Source of the DNA: Sipunculus nudus
Lineage: Eukaryota; Annelida; Sipuncula; Golfingiida; Sipunculidae
Assembly: GCA_026874595.1 (NCBI GenBank)
Contig: CM049314.1
Location: 1,139,318 to 1,203,317, forward strand
Reading direction: 5' to 3'
DNA: 64,000 nt
Part shown: positions 1 to 15,512 of the stretch, in pieces
How the letters are laid out: each line of letters opens with the position of its first letter
How positions within the stretch are numbered: the stretch's first letter is position 1
The notes under the pieces: generated by a model
The model's database searches: none
Seen by the model: only the letters and a program-made list of their open reading frames with translations
Told to the model about the DNA's origin: nothing
Program-made: the position numbers and the translations under genes

Positions 1-214
1 TAGAGGTACAAGGTCCACATAATAATAGGTATAAAGATCCACATAATAATAGATATAGAGGTACAAGGTCCACAGAATAATAGGTATAAAGGTCCACATA
101 ATAATAGGTATAAAGGTCCACATAATAATAGGTATAAAGGTCCACATAATAATAGGTATAAAGGTCCACATAATAATAGATATAGAGGTACAAGGTTAAC
201 ATAATAATAGATAT

Positions 215-3200
215 AGAGGTACAAGGTCCACATAATAATAGGTATAAAGATCCACATAATAATAGATATAGAGGTACAAGGTCCACATAATAATAGGTAT
301 AAAGGTCCACATAATAATAGGTATAAAGGTACACATAATAAAAGATACAGAGGAACAGGGTCCACATTATAATAGGTATACAGGTCCACATAATACATGT
401 AATTGATATAAAGGTACAAGGTCCACATAATAATAGGTATACATGTCCACATAATAATAGATATAGAGGTACAAGGTCCACATAATATTAGAAATAGAGG
501 TCCACATAATAATAGATATAGAGGTACAAGGTCCACAGTATAATAGGTATACATGTCCACGTAATAATAGATATAGAGGTACAAGGTCCACATAATAATA
601 GATATAGAGGTCCACATAATAATAGATATAGAGGTACAAGGTCCACATAATAATAGATATAGAGGTACAAGGTCCACATAATAATAGATATAGAGGTACA
701 AGGTCCACATAATAATAGATATAGAGGTACAAGGTCCACATAATAATAGATATAGAGGTACAAGGTCCACATAATAATAGATATAGAGGAACAAGGTCCA
801 CATAATAATAGATATAGAGGTACAAGGTCCACATAATAATAGGTATAGAGGTACAAGGTCCACATAATAATAGATATAGAGGTACAAGCTCCATAAAATA
901 ATAGATATAGAGGTACAAGGTCCACATAATAATAGATATAGAGTTACAAGGTCCACATAATAATAGGTATAAAGGTCCACATAATAATAGATATTGAGGT
1001 ACAAGGTCCACATAAAAATAGATATAAAGGTACAAGGTTCACATAATAATAGATATAGAGGTACAAGGTCCATATAATAATAGATATAGAGGTACAAGAT
1101 CCACCTAATAAAAGATATAGAGGTACAAGGTCCACATAATAATAGATATAGAAATACAAGGTCCACATAATAATAGGTATAAAGGCCACATAATAATAAT
1201 AGATATAGAGGTACAAGGTCCACATAATAATAGATATAGAGGTACAAGGTCCACATTCTAATAGATATAGAGGTCCAAGGTCCACATTCTAATAGATATA
1301 GAGGTACAAGGTCAACAGAATAATAGATATAGAGGTACAAGGTCCACATAATAATAGATATAGAGGTACAAGGTCAACAGAATAATAGATATAGAGGTAC
1401 AAGGTCCACATAATAATAGATATAGACGTACAAGGTCCGCATAATAATAGATATAGAGGTACAAGGTCAACATAATGATAGATATAGAGGTACAAGGTCA
1501 ATAAGATAATAGATATAGAGTTACAAGATCCACATAATAATAGGTATACAGGTCCACATAATACATGTAATAGATATAGAGGTACAAGATCCACATTGAA
1601 ATAGATATAGAGGTGCAAGGTCCACATAATAATAGACATACAGGTCCACATAATAATTGATATACAGGTACAAGGTCCACATAATAATTGATATACAGGT
1701 ACAAGGTCCACATAATAATAGACATACAGGTCCACATATTAATAGATATAGAGGTACAAGATCCACATAATAATAGGTATACAGGTTGACATAATACATG
1801 TAATAGATATATAGGTACAAGGTCCACATTGTAATAGATATAGAGGTGCAAGGTCCACATAATAATAGATATACAGGTATAAGGTCCACATAATAATTGA
1901 TATACAGGTCCACATAACAATAGATATAGAGGTACAAGGTCCACATAATAATAGGTATACAGGTCCACATAATAATTGTAATAGATATAGAGGTACAAGA
2001 TCCACATTGTAATAGATATACAGGTGCAAGATCAACATAATAATAGATATACAGGTCCACATAATAATAGATATAGAGGTACAAGGTCCACATAATAATT
2101 GATATACAGCTCCACATTATAATAGATATAGAGGAACAGGGTCCACATAATAATAGATATAGAGGTACAAGGTCTATATTCTAATAGATATAGAGGTCCA
2201 CATAATACATGTAATAGATATAGAGGTACAAGGGCCACATAATAATAGGTATACAGGTCCACATAATAATAGATATAGAGGTACAAGGTCCACATAATAA
2301 TAGATATAGAGGTACAAGGTCCACATAATAATAGATATAGAGGTACAAGGTCCACATAATAATAGGTATAGAGGTACAAGGTCCACAGTATAATAGATAT
2401 AGAGGTACAAGGTCCACATAATAATAGATATAGAGGTACAAGGTCCACATAATAATAGGTATAGAGGTGCAAGATCCACATAATAATAGATATAGAGGTA
2501 CAAGGTCCACAGAATAATAGATATAGAGGTACAAGGTCCACATAATAATAGATATAGAGGTACAAGGTCCACATAATGATAGGTATAGAGGTGCAAGGTC
2601 CACAGAATAACAGATATAGAGGTACAGGGTCCACTTTATTATAAGTATAGAGGTACAAGGTCCACATAATAATAGATATAGAGGTACAAGGTCCACATAA
2701 TAATAGATATAGGATACAAGGTCCACATAATAATAGATATAGAGGTACAAATTCCACATAATAATAGGTATACAGGTCCACATAATAATATATATAGAGG
2801 TACAAGGTCCACATAATAATAGGTATAAAGATCCACATAATAATAGATATAGAGGTACAAGGTCCACATAATAATAGGTAGAAAGGTCCACATAATAATA
2901 GGTATAAAGGTCCACATAATAATATGTATAAAGGTCCACATAATAATAGGTATAAAGGTCCACATAATAATAGATATAGAGGTACAAGGTCCACATAATA
3001 ATAGATATAGAGGTACAAGGTCCACATAATAATAGGTATAAAGATCCACATAATAATAGATATAGAGGTACAAGGTCCACATAATAATAGGTATAAAGGT
3101 CCACATAATAATAGGTATAAAGGTACACATAATAAAAGATACAGAGGAACAGGGTCCACATTATAATAGGTATACAGGTCCACATAATACATGTAATTGA

Positions 3201-6200
3201 TATAAAGGTACAAGGTCCACATAATAATAGGTATACATGTCCACATAATAATAGATATAGAGGTACAAGGTCCACATAATATTAGAAATAGAGGCCCACA
3301 TAATAATAGATATAGAGGTACAAGGTCCACAGTATAATAGGTATACATGTCCACGTAATAATAGATATAGACGTACAAGGTCCACATAATAATAGATATA
3401 GAGGTCCACATAATAATAGATATAGAGGTACAAGGTCCACATAATAATAGATATAGAGGTACAAGGTCCACATAATAATAGGTATAAAGGTCCACATAAT
3501 AAAAGATATAGAGGTACAAGGTCCACATAATAATAGGTATACAGATCCACATAATAATAGGTATAGAAGTCCACATAATAATAGGTATACAGGTCCAAAT
3601 AATAATAGATATAGAGGTACAAGGTCCACATAATAATAGGTATACAGGTCCACATAACAATAGGTATACAGGTCCACATTATAATAGATACAGAGGTACA
3701 AATTCCACATAATAATACGTATACAGGTCCACATAATAATAGATATAGAGGTACAAGGTCCACATAATAATAGGTATAAAGGTCAACAGAATAATAGATA
3801 TAGAGGTACAAGGTCCACATAATAATAGATATAGAGGTACAAGGTCCACATAATAATAGATATAGAGGTACAAGGTCCACATAATAATAGATATAGAGGT
3901 ACAAGGTCCACATAAAAATAGATATAGAGGTACAAGGTTCACATAATAATAGATATAGAGGTACAAGGTCCATATAATAATAGATATAGAGGTACAAGAT
4001 CCACATAATAAAAGATATAGAGGTACAAGGTCCACATAATAATAGATATAGAAATACAAGGTCCACATAATAATAGGTATAAAGGCCACATAATAATAAT
4101 AGATATAGAGGTACAAGGTCCACATAATAATAGATATAGAGGTACAAGGTCCACATTCAAATAGATATAGAGGTACAAGGTCCACATTCTAATAGATATA
4201 GAGGTACAAGGTCAACAGAATAATAGATACAGAGCTACAAGGTCCACATAATAATAGATATAGAGGTACAAGGTCAACAGAATAATAGATATAGAGGTAC
4301 AAGGTCCACATAATAATAGATATAGAGGTACAAGGTCCGCATAATAATAGATATAGAGGTACAAGGTCAACATAATAATAGATATAGAGGTACAAGGTCC
4401 ATAAAATAATAGATATAGAGTTACAAGATCCACATAATAATAGGTATACAGGTCCACATAATACATGTAATAGATATAGAGGTACAAGATCCACATTGTA
4501 ATAGATATAGAGGTGCAAGGTCCACATAATAATAGACATACAGGTCCACATAATAATTGATATACAGGTACAAGGTCCACATAATAATTGATATACAGGT
4601 ACAAGGTCCACATAATAATAGACATAAAGGTCCACATATTAATAGATATAGAGGTACAAGATCCACATAATAATAGGTATACAGGTTCACATAATACATG
4701 TAATAGATATATAGGTGCAAGTTCCACATAATAATAGATATACAGGTACAAGGTCCACATAATAATAGATATACAGGTCCACATAACAATAGATATAGAG
4801 GTACAAGGTCCACATAATAATAGGTATACAGGTCCACATAATAATTGTAATAGATATAGAGGTACAAGATCCACATTGTAATAGATATACAGGTGCAAGG
4901 TCAACATAATAATAGATATACAGGTCCACATAATAATAGATATAGAGGTACAAGGTCCACATAATAATTGATATACAGCTCCACATTATAATAGATATAG
5001 AGGTACAAGGTCCACATAATAATTGGTATACAGGTCCACATAATACATGTAATAGATATAGAGGTACAAGATCCACATTGTAATAGATATGCAGGTGCAA
5101 GGTCCACATAATAATTGATATACAGGTACAAGGTCCACATAATAATAGACATACAGGTCCACATAATAATAGATATAGAGGTACAAGATCCACATAATAA
5201 TAGGTATACAGGTCCACATAATACATGTAGTAGATATAGAGGTACAAGATCCACATTGTAATAGATATGCAGGTGCAAGGTCCACATAATAATTGATATA
5301 CAGGTACAAGGTCCACATAATAATAGACATACAGGTCCACATAATAATAGATATAGAGCTCCAAGATCCACATTGTAATATATATACAGGTGCAAGGTCC
5401 ACATAATAATAGATATACAGGTCCACATAATAATAGATATAGAGGTACAAGGCCCATACAATAATAGATATACAGGTTCACATAATAATAGATATAGAGG
5501 TACAAGGTCCACATAATAATAGATATAGAGGTACAAGGTCAACAGAATAATAGATATAGAGGTACAAGGTCCACATAATAATATATATATAGAGGTACAA
5601 GGTCAACAGAATAATAGATATAGAGGTACAAGGTCCACATAATAATAGATATAGAGTTACAAGGTCCACATAATAATAGATATAGAGGTACAAGGTCCGC
5701 ATAATAATAGATATAGAAATACAAGGTCCACATAATAATAGGTATAAAGGTCACATAATAATAATAGATATAGAGGTACAAGGTCAACATAATAATAGAT
5801 ATAGAGGTACAAGGTCCACATAATAATAGATATAGAGGTACAAGGTCCACATAATAATAGATATAGAGGTACAAGGTCCATAAAATAATAGATATAGAGG
5901 TACAAGGTCCACATAATAATAGGTATAAAGGTCCACATAATAATAGATAAAGAGGTACAAGGTCAACAGAATAATAGATATAGAGGTACAAGGTCCACAT
6001 AATAATAGATATAGAGGTACAAGGTCCACATAATAATAGATATAGAGGTACAAGGTCCATATAATAATAGATATAGAGGTACAAGGTCCACATAATAATA
6101 GATATAGAGGTGCAAGGTCCACATAATAATAGGTATATAGGTACAAGGTCCACATAATAATAGGTATACAGGTCCACATAATACATTTAATAGATATAGA

Positions 6201-9200
6201 GGTAAAAGGTCCACATAATAATACTTATACAGGTCCACATAATAATAGATATAGAGGTACAAGGTCCACATAATAATAGATATAGAGGTACAAGGTCCAC
6301 AGAATAATAGATATAGAGGTACAAGGTCAACAGAATAATAGATATAGAGGTACAAGGTCCACATAATAATATATATATAGAGGTACAAGGTCAACAGAAT
6401 AATAGATATAGAGGTACAAGGTCCACATAATAATAGATATAGAGTTACATGGTCCACATAATAATAGATATAGAGGTACAAGGTCCGCATAATAATAGAT
6501 ATAGACATACAAGGTCCACATCATAATAGGTATAAAGGTCACATAATAATAATAGATATAGAGGTACAAGGTCAACATAATAATAGATATAGAGGTACAA
6601 GGTCCACATAATAATAGATATAGAGGTACAAGGTCCACATAATAATAGATATAGAGGTACAAGGTCCATAAAATAATAGATATAGAGGTACAAGGTCCAC
6701 ATAATAATAGGTATAAAGGTCCACATAATAATAGATATAGAGGTACAAGGTCAACAGAATAATAGATATAGAGGTACAAGGTCCACATAATAATAGATAT
6801 AGAGGTACAAGGTCCACATAATAATAGATATAGAGGTACAAGGTCCATATAATAATAGATATAGAGGTACAAGGTCCACATAATAATAGATATAGAGGTG
6901 CAAGGTCCACATAATAATAGGTATATAGGTACAAGGTCCACATAATAATAGGTATACAGGTCCACATAATACATTTAATAGATATAGAGGTAAAAGGTCC
7001 ACATAATAATACTTATACAGGTCCACATAATAATAGATATAGAGGTACAAGGTCCACATAATAATAGATATAGAGGTACAAGGTCCACAGAATAATAGAT
7101 ATAGAGGTACAAGGTCAACAGAATAATAGATATAGAGGTACAAGGTCCACATAATAATATATATATATAGAGGTACAAGGTCAACAGAATAATAGATATA
7201 GAGGTACAAGGTCCACATAATAATAGATATAGAGTTACATGGTCCACATAATAATAGATATAGAGGTACAAGGTCCGCATAATAATAGATATAGACATAC
7301 AAGGTCCACATAATAATAGGTATAAAGGTCACATAATAATAATAGATATAGAGGTACAAGGTCAACATAATAATAGATATAGAGGTACAAGGTCCACATA
7401 ATAATAGATATAGAGGTACAAGGTCCACATAATAATAGATATAGAGGTACAAGGTCCATAAAATAATAGATATAGAGGTACAAGGTCCACATAATAATAG
7501 GTATAAAGGTCCACATAATAATAGATATAGAGGTACAAGGTCAACAGAATAATAGATATAGAGGTACAAGGTCCACATAATAATAGATATAGAGGTACAA
7601 GGTCCACATAATAATAGATATAGAGGTACAAGGTCCATATAATAATAGATATAGAGGTACAAGGTCCACATAATAATAGATATAGAGGTGCAAGGTCCAC
7701 ATAATAATAGGTATATAGGTACAAGGTCCACATAATAATAGGTATACAGGTCCACATAATACATTTAATAGATATAGAGGTAAAAGGTCCACATAATAAT
7801 ACTTATACAGGTCCACATAATAATAGATATAGAGGTACAAGGTCCACATAATAATAGATATAGAGGTACAAGGTCCACAGAATAATAGATATAGAGGTGC
7901 AAGGTCCACATAATAATAGATATAGAGGTGCAAGGTCCACATAATAATAGATATACAGGTACAAGGTCCACATAATAATAGATATACAGGTCCACATAAC
8001 AATAGATATAGAGGTACAAGATCCACATAATAATAGGTATACAGGTCCACATAATACATGTAATAGATATAGAGGTACAAGATCCACATTGTAATAGATA
8101 TAGAGGAGCAAGATCCACATAATAATAGACATACAGGTCCACATAATAATTGATATACAGGTACAAGGTCCACATAATAATTGATATACAGGTACAAGGT
8201 CCACATAATAATAGACATACAGGTCCACATATTAATAGATATAGAGGTACAAGATCCACATAATAATAGGTATACAGGTTCACATAATACATGTAATAGA
8301 TATATAGGTACAAGGTCCACATTGTAATAGATATAGAGGTGCAAGGTCCATATAATAATAGATATACAGGTACAAGGTCCACATAATAATAGATATACAG
8401 GTCCACATAACAATAGATAAAGAGGTACAAGGTCCACATAATAATAGGTATACAGGTCCACATAATAAATGTAATAGATATAGAGGTACAAGATCCACAT
8501 TGTAATAGATATACAGGTGCAAGGTCCACATAATAATAGATATACAGGTCCACATAATAATAGATATAGAGGTACAAGGTCCACATAATAATTGATATAC
8601 AGCTCCACATTATAATAGATATAGAGGTACAAGGTCCACCTAATAATTGGTATACAGGTCCACATAATACATGTAATAGATATAGAGGTACAAGATCCAC
8701 ATTGTAATAGATATGCAGGTGCAAGGTCCACATAATAATTGATATACAGGTACAAGGTCCACATAATAATAGACATACAGGTCCACATAATAATAGATAT
8801 AGAGGTACAAGATCCACCTAATAATAGGTATACAGGTCCACATAATACATGTAATAGATATAGAGGTACAAGATCCACATTGTAATAGATATGCAGGTGC
8901 AAGGTCCACATAATAATTGATATACAGGAACAAGGTCCACATAATAATAGACATACAGGTCCACATAATAATAGATATAGGGCTACAAGATCCACATTGT
9001 AATATATATACAGGTGCAAGGTCCACATAATAATTGATATACAGGTCCATATAATAATAGATATAGAGGTACAAGGTCCATACAATAATAGATATACAGG
9101 TTCACATAATAATAGATATAGAGGTACAAGGTCCACATAATAATAGATATAGAGCTACAAGGTCCATACAATAATAGATATAGAGGTACAAGGTCCACAG

Positions 9201-12200
9201 AATAATAGATATAGAGGTACAAGGTCCACATAATAATAGATATAGAGGTGCAAGGTCCACATAATAATAGATATACAGGTACAAGGTCCACATAATAATA
9301 GATATACAGGTCCACATAACAATAGATATAGAGGTACAAGGTCCACATAATAATAGGTATACAGGTCCACATAATAAATGTAATAGATATAGAGGTATAA
9401 GATCCACATTGTTATAGATATACAGGTGCAAGGTCCACATAATAATAGATATACAGGTCCACATAATAATAGATATAGAGGTACAAGGTCCACATAATAA
9501 TTGATATACAGCTCCACATTATAATAGATATAAAGGTACAAGGTCCACATAATAATTTGTATACAGGTCCACATAATACATGTAATAGATATAGAGGTAC
9601 AAGATCCACATTGTAATAGATATGCAGGTGCAAGGTCCACATAATAATTGATATACAGGTACAAGGTCCACATAATAATAGACATACAGGTCCACATAAT
9701 AATAGATACATAGGTACAAGATAAACATAATAATAGGTATACAGGTTCACATAATACATGTAATAGATATATAGGTACAAGGTCTACATTGTAATAGATA
9801 TAGAGGTGCAAGGTCCACATAATAATCGATATACAGGTACAAGGTCCACATAATAATAGGTATACAGGTCCACATAATACATGTAATAGATATAGAGGTA
9901 CAAGATCCACATTGTAATAGATATGCAGGTGCAAGGTCCACATAATAATTGATATACAGGTACAAGGTCCACATAATAATAGACATACAGGTCCACATAA
10001 TAATAGATATAGAGCTACAAGATCCCCATTGTAATATATATACAGGTGGAAGGTCCACATATAAATAGATATACAGGTCCACATAATAATAGATATAGAG
10101 GTACAAGGTCCATACAATAATAGATATACAGGTTCACATAATAATAGATATAGAGGTACAAGGTCCACATAATAATAGATATAGAGGTACAAGGTCAACA
10201 GAATAATAGATATAGAGGTACAAGGTCCACATAATAATATATATAGAGGTACAAGGTAAACAGAATAATAGATATAGAGGTACAAGGTCCACTTAATAAT
10301 AGATATAGAGGTACAAGGTCCACATAATAATAGATATAGAGGTACAAGGTCCGCATAATAATAGATATAGAAATACAAGGTCCACATAATAATAGGTATA
10401 AAGGTCACATAATAATAATAGATATAGAGGTACAAGGTCAACATAATAATAGATATAGAGGTACAAGGTCCACATAATAATAGATATAGAGGTACAAGGT
10501 CCATAAAATAATAGATATAGAAGTACAAGGTCCATATAATAATAGATATAGAGGTACAAGTTCCACATAATAATAGATATAGAGGTAAAAGGTCCACATA
10601 ATAATAGGTATACAGGTACAAGGTCCACATAATAATAGGTATACAGGTCCACATAATACATTTAATAGATATAGAGGTAAAAGGTCCACATAATAATAGG
10701 TATACAGGTCCACAGAATAATAGATATAGAGGTACAAGGTCCACATAATAATAGATATAGAGGTGCAAGGTCCACATAATAATAGATATACAGGTACAAG
10801 GTCCACATAATAATAGATATACAGGTCCACATAACAATAGATATAGAGTTACAAGGTCCACATAATAATAGGTATACAGGTCCACATAATATTTGTAATA
10901 GATATAGAGGTACAAGATCCACATTGTAATAGATATAGAGGTGCAAGGTCCACATAATAATAGACATACAGGTCCACATAATAATTGATATACAGGTACA
11001 AGGTCCACATAATAATTGATATACAGGTACAAGGTCCACATAATAATAGACATACAGGTCCATATATTAATAGATATAGAGGTACAAGATCCACATAATA
11101 ATAGGTATACAGGTTCACATAATACATGTAATAGATATATAGGTACAAGGTCCACATTGTAATAGATATAGAGATGCAAGGTCCACATAATAATGGATAT
11201 ACAGGTACAAGGTCCACATAATAATAGATATACAGGTCCACATAACAATAGATAAAGAGGTACACGGTCCACATAATAATAGGTATACAGGTCCACATAA
11301 TAAATGTAATAGATATAGAGGTACAAGATCCACATTGTAATAGATATACAGGTGCAAGGTCCACATAATAATAGATATACAGGTCCACATAATAATCGAT
11401 GTAGAGGTACAAGGTCCAAATAATAATTGATATACAGCTCCACATTATAATAGATATAGAGGTACAAGGTCCACCTAATAATTGGTATACAGGTCCACAT
11501 AATACATGTAATAGATATAGAGGTACAAGATCCACATTGTAATAGATATGCAGGTGCAAGGTCCACATAATAATTGATATACAGGTACAAGGTCCACATA
11601 ATAATAGACATACAGGTCCACATAATAATAGATATAGAGCTACAAGATCCCCATTGTAATATATATACAGGTGCAAGGTCCACATATAAATAGATATACA
11701 GGTCCACATAATAATAGATATAGAGGTACAAGGTCCATACAATAATAGATATACAGGTTCACATAATAATAGATATAGAGGTACAAGGTCCACATAATAA
11801 TAGATATAGAGGTACAAGGTCAACAGAATAATAGATATAGAGGTACAAGGTCCACATAATAATATATATAGAGGTACAAGGTAAACAGAATAATAGATAT
11901 AGAGGTACAAGGTCCACTTAATAATAGATATAGAGGTACAAGGTCCACATAATAATAGATATAGAGGTACAAGGTCCGCATAATAATAGATATAGAAATA
12001 CAAGGTCCACATAATAATAGGTATAAAGGTCACATAATAATAATAGATATAGAGGTACAAGGTCAACATAATAATAGATATAGAGGTACAAGGTCCACAT
12101 AATAATAGGTATAGAGGTACAAGGTCCATAAAATAATAGATATAGAGGTACAAGTTCCACATAATAATAGATATAGAGGTAAAAGGTCCACATAATAATA

Positions 12201-15200
12201 GATATAGAGGTACAAGGTCCACATAATAATAGGTATACAGGTCCACATAATACATGTAATAGATATAGAGGTACAAGATCCACATTGTAATAGATATGCA
12301 GGTGCAAGGTCCACATAATAATTGATATACAGGTACAAGGTCCACATAATAATAGATATACAGGTCCACATAACAATAGATAAAGAGGTACAAGGTCCAC
12401 ATAATAATAGGTATACAGGTCCACATAATAAATGTAATAGATATAGAGGTACAAGATCCACATTGTAATAGATATACAGGTGCAAGGTCCACATAATAAT
12501 AGATATACAGGTCCACATAATAATAGATATAGAGGTACAAGGTCCACATAATAATTGATATACAGCTCCACATTATAATAGATATAGAGGTACAAGGTCC
12601 ACCTAATAATTGGTATACAGGTCCACATAATACATGTAATAGATATAGAGGTACAAGATCCACATTGTAATAGATATGCAGGTGCAAGGTCCACATAATA
12701 ATTGATATACAGGTACAAGGTCCACATAATAATAGACATACAGGTCCACATAATAATAGATATAGAGCTACAAGATCCACATAATAATAGGTATACAGGT
12801 CCACATAATACATGTAATAGATATAGAGGTACAAGATCCACATTGTAATAGATATACAGGTGCAAGGTCCACATAATAATAGATATACAGGTCCACATAA
12901 TAATAGATATAGAGGTACAAGGTCCATACAATAATAGATATACAGGTTCACATAATAATAGATATACAGGTCCACATAATAATAGATATAGAGGTACAAG
13001 GTCCATACAATAATAGATATACAGGTTCACATAATAATAGATATAGAGGTACAAGGTCCACATAATAATAGATATAGAGGTACAAGGTCCATACAATAAT
13101 AGATATAGAGGTACAAGGTCCACAGAATAATAGATATAGAGGTACAAGGTCCACATAATAATAGATATAGAGGTGCAAGGTCCACATAATAATAGATATA
13201 CAGGTACAAGGTCGACATAATAATAGATATACAGGTTCACATAACAATAGATATAGAGGTACAAGGTCCACATAATAATAGGTATACAGGTCCACATAAT
13301 AAATGTAATAGATATAGAGGTACAAGATCCACATTGTAATAGATATACAGGTACAAGGTCCACATAATAATTGATATACAGCTCCACATTATAATAGATA
13401 TAGAGGTACAAGGTCCACATAATAATTGGTATACAGGTCCACATAATACATGTAATAGATATAGAGGTACAAGATCCACATTGTAATAGATATGCAGGTG
13501 CAAGGTCCACATAATAATTGATATACAGGTACAAGGTCCACATAATAATAGACATACAGGTCCACATAATAATAGATATATAGGTACAAGATCCACATAA
13601 TAATAGGTATACAGGTCCACATAATACATGTAATAGATATAGAGGTACAAGATCCACATTGTAATAGATATAGAGGTGCAAAGTCCACATAATAATAGAC
13701 ATACAGGTCCACATAATAATTGATATACAGGTACAAGGTCCACATAATAATTGATATACAGGTACAAGGTCCACATAATAATAGACATACAGGTCCACAT
13801 ATTAATAGATATAGAGGTACAAGATCCACATAATAATAGGTATACAGGTTCACATAATACATGTAATAGATATATAGGTACAAGGTCCACATTGTAATAG
13901 ATATAGAGGTACAAGATCCACATTGTAATAGATATACAGGTGCAAGGTCCACATAATAATAGATATACAGGTCCACATAATAATAGATATACAGGTACAA
14001 GGTCCACATAATAATTGATATACAGCTCCACATTATAATAGATATAGAGGTACAAGGTCCACATAATAATTGGTATACAGGTCCACATAATACATGTAAT
14101 AGATATAGAGGTACAAGATCCACATTGTAATAGATATGCAGGTGCAAGGTCCACATGATAATTGATATACAGGTACAAGGTCCACATAATAATAGACATA
14201 CAGGTCCACATTATAATAGATATAGAGGTACAAGATCCACATAATAATAGGTATACAATCCACATATTACATGTAATAGATATAGAGGTACAAGATCCAC
14301 ATTGTAATAGATATGCAGGTGCAAGGTCCACATAGTAATTGATATACAGGTACAAGGTCCACATAATAATAGACATACAGGTCCACATAATAATAGATAT
14401 AGAGCTACAAGATCCACATTGTAATATATATACAGGTGCAAGGTCCACATAATAATAGATATACAGGTCCACATAATAATATATATAGAGGTACAAGGTC
14501 CATATAATAATAGATATACAGGTTCACATAATAATAGATATAGAGGTACAAGGTCCACATAATAATAGATATAGAGGTACAAGGTCCATACAATAATAGA
14601 TATACAGGTTCACATAATAATAGATATAGAGGTACAAGGTCCACATAATAATAGATATAGAGGTACAAGGTCCATACAATAATAGATATAGAGGTTCACA
14701 TTATAATAGATATAGAGGTACAAGGTCCACATAATAATAGATATAGAGGTACAAGGTCCACATTATAATAGATATAGAGGTACAAGGTCCATACAATAAT
14801 AGATATAGAGGAACAAGGTCCACAGAATAATAGATATAGAGGTACAAGGTCCACATAATAATAGATATAGAGGTGCAAGGTCCACATAATAATAGATATA
14901 CAGGTACAAGGTCGACATAATAATAGATATACAGGTTCACATAACAATAGATATAGAGGTACAAGGTCCACATAATAATAGGTATACAGGTCCACATAAT
15001 AAATGTAATAGATATAGAGGTACAAGATCCACATTGTAATAGATATACAGGTACAAGGTCCACATAATAATTGATATACAGCTCCACATTATAATAGATA
15101 TAGAGGTACAAGGTCCACATAATAATTGGTATACAGGTCCACATAATACATGTAATAGATATAGAGGTACAAGATCCACATTGTAATAGATATGCAGGTG

Positions 15201-15512
15201 CAAGGTCCACATAATAATTGATATACAGGTACAAGGTCCACATAATAATAGACATACAGGTCCACATAATAATAGATATATAGGTACAAGATCCACATAA
15301 TAATAGGTATACAGGTCCACATAATACATGTAATAGATATAGAGGTACAAGATCCACATTGTAATAGATATACAGGTGCAAAGTCCACATAATAATAGAC
15401 ATACAGGTCCACATAATAATTGATATACAGGTACAAGGTCCACATAATAATTGATATACAGGTACAAGGTCCACATAATAATAGACATACAGGTCCACAT
15501 ATTAATAGATAT
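215..15512. repeat. 15.3-kb higher-order repeat, copy A
   Basis: Positions p in this interval match p+15298 up to about 7150, p+15296 from there to about 12100, and p+15327 from about 12950 to the end. The offset changes come from a 2-bp TA difference in an (AT)n stretch near 7158 and one extra 31-bp monomer in copy B near 27447. Apart from these I saw only isolated substitutions, for example GAGCTACAAGG at about 4230 against GAGGTACAAGG at 19529. The left breakpoint is approximate. Upstream of about 215 the sequence instead resembles 2792-3000, so an older 2.8-kb duplication also lies in this region. Confidence 0.85.
5521..7886. repeat. Triplicated 788-bp higher-order unit (copy A)
   Basis: Three consecutive units start at about 5521, 6309 and 7097 and keep the same order of monomer variants. 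These include an (AT)n-bearing monomer, a 24-bp monomer with GGTCACATAATAATAATAG, and a closing GGTATACAGGTCCACATAATACATTT block. The third unit is 790 bp because its AT run is 2 bp longer. The few single-base differences between units (for example GAAATACAAGG at about 5716 against GACATACAAGG at about 6504) show a recent local amplification nested inside the 15.3-kb unit. Confidence 0.85.

Noticed and set aside
9155-11731. 858-codon minus-strand ORF (and dozens like it across 367-32459) as protein-coding genes
   Set aside because: The product is only the 31-residue cycle produced by reading the 31-bp satellite through three frames. Starts and stops fall at random monomer mutations, and overlapping frames give the same protein family.
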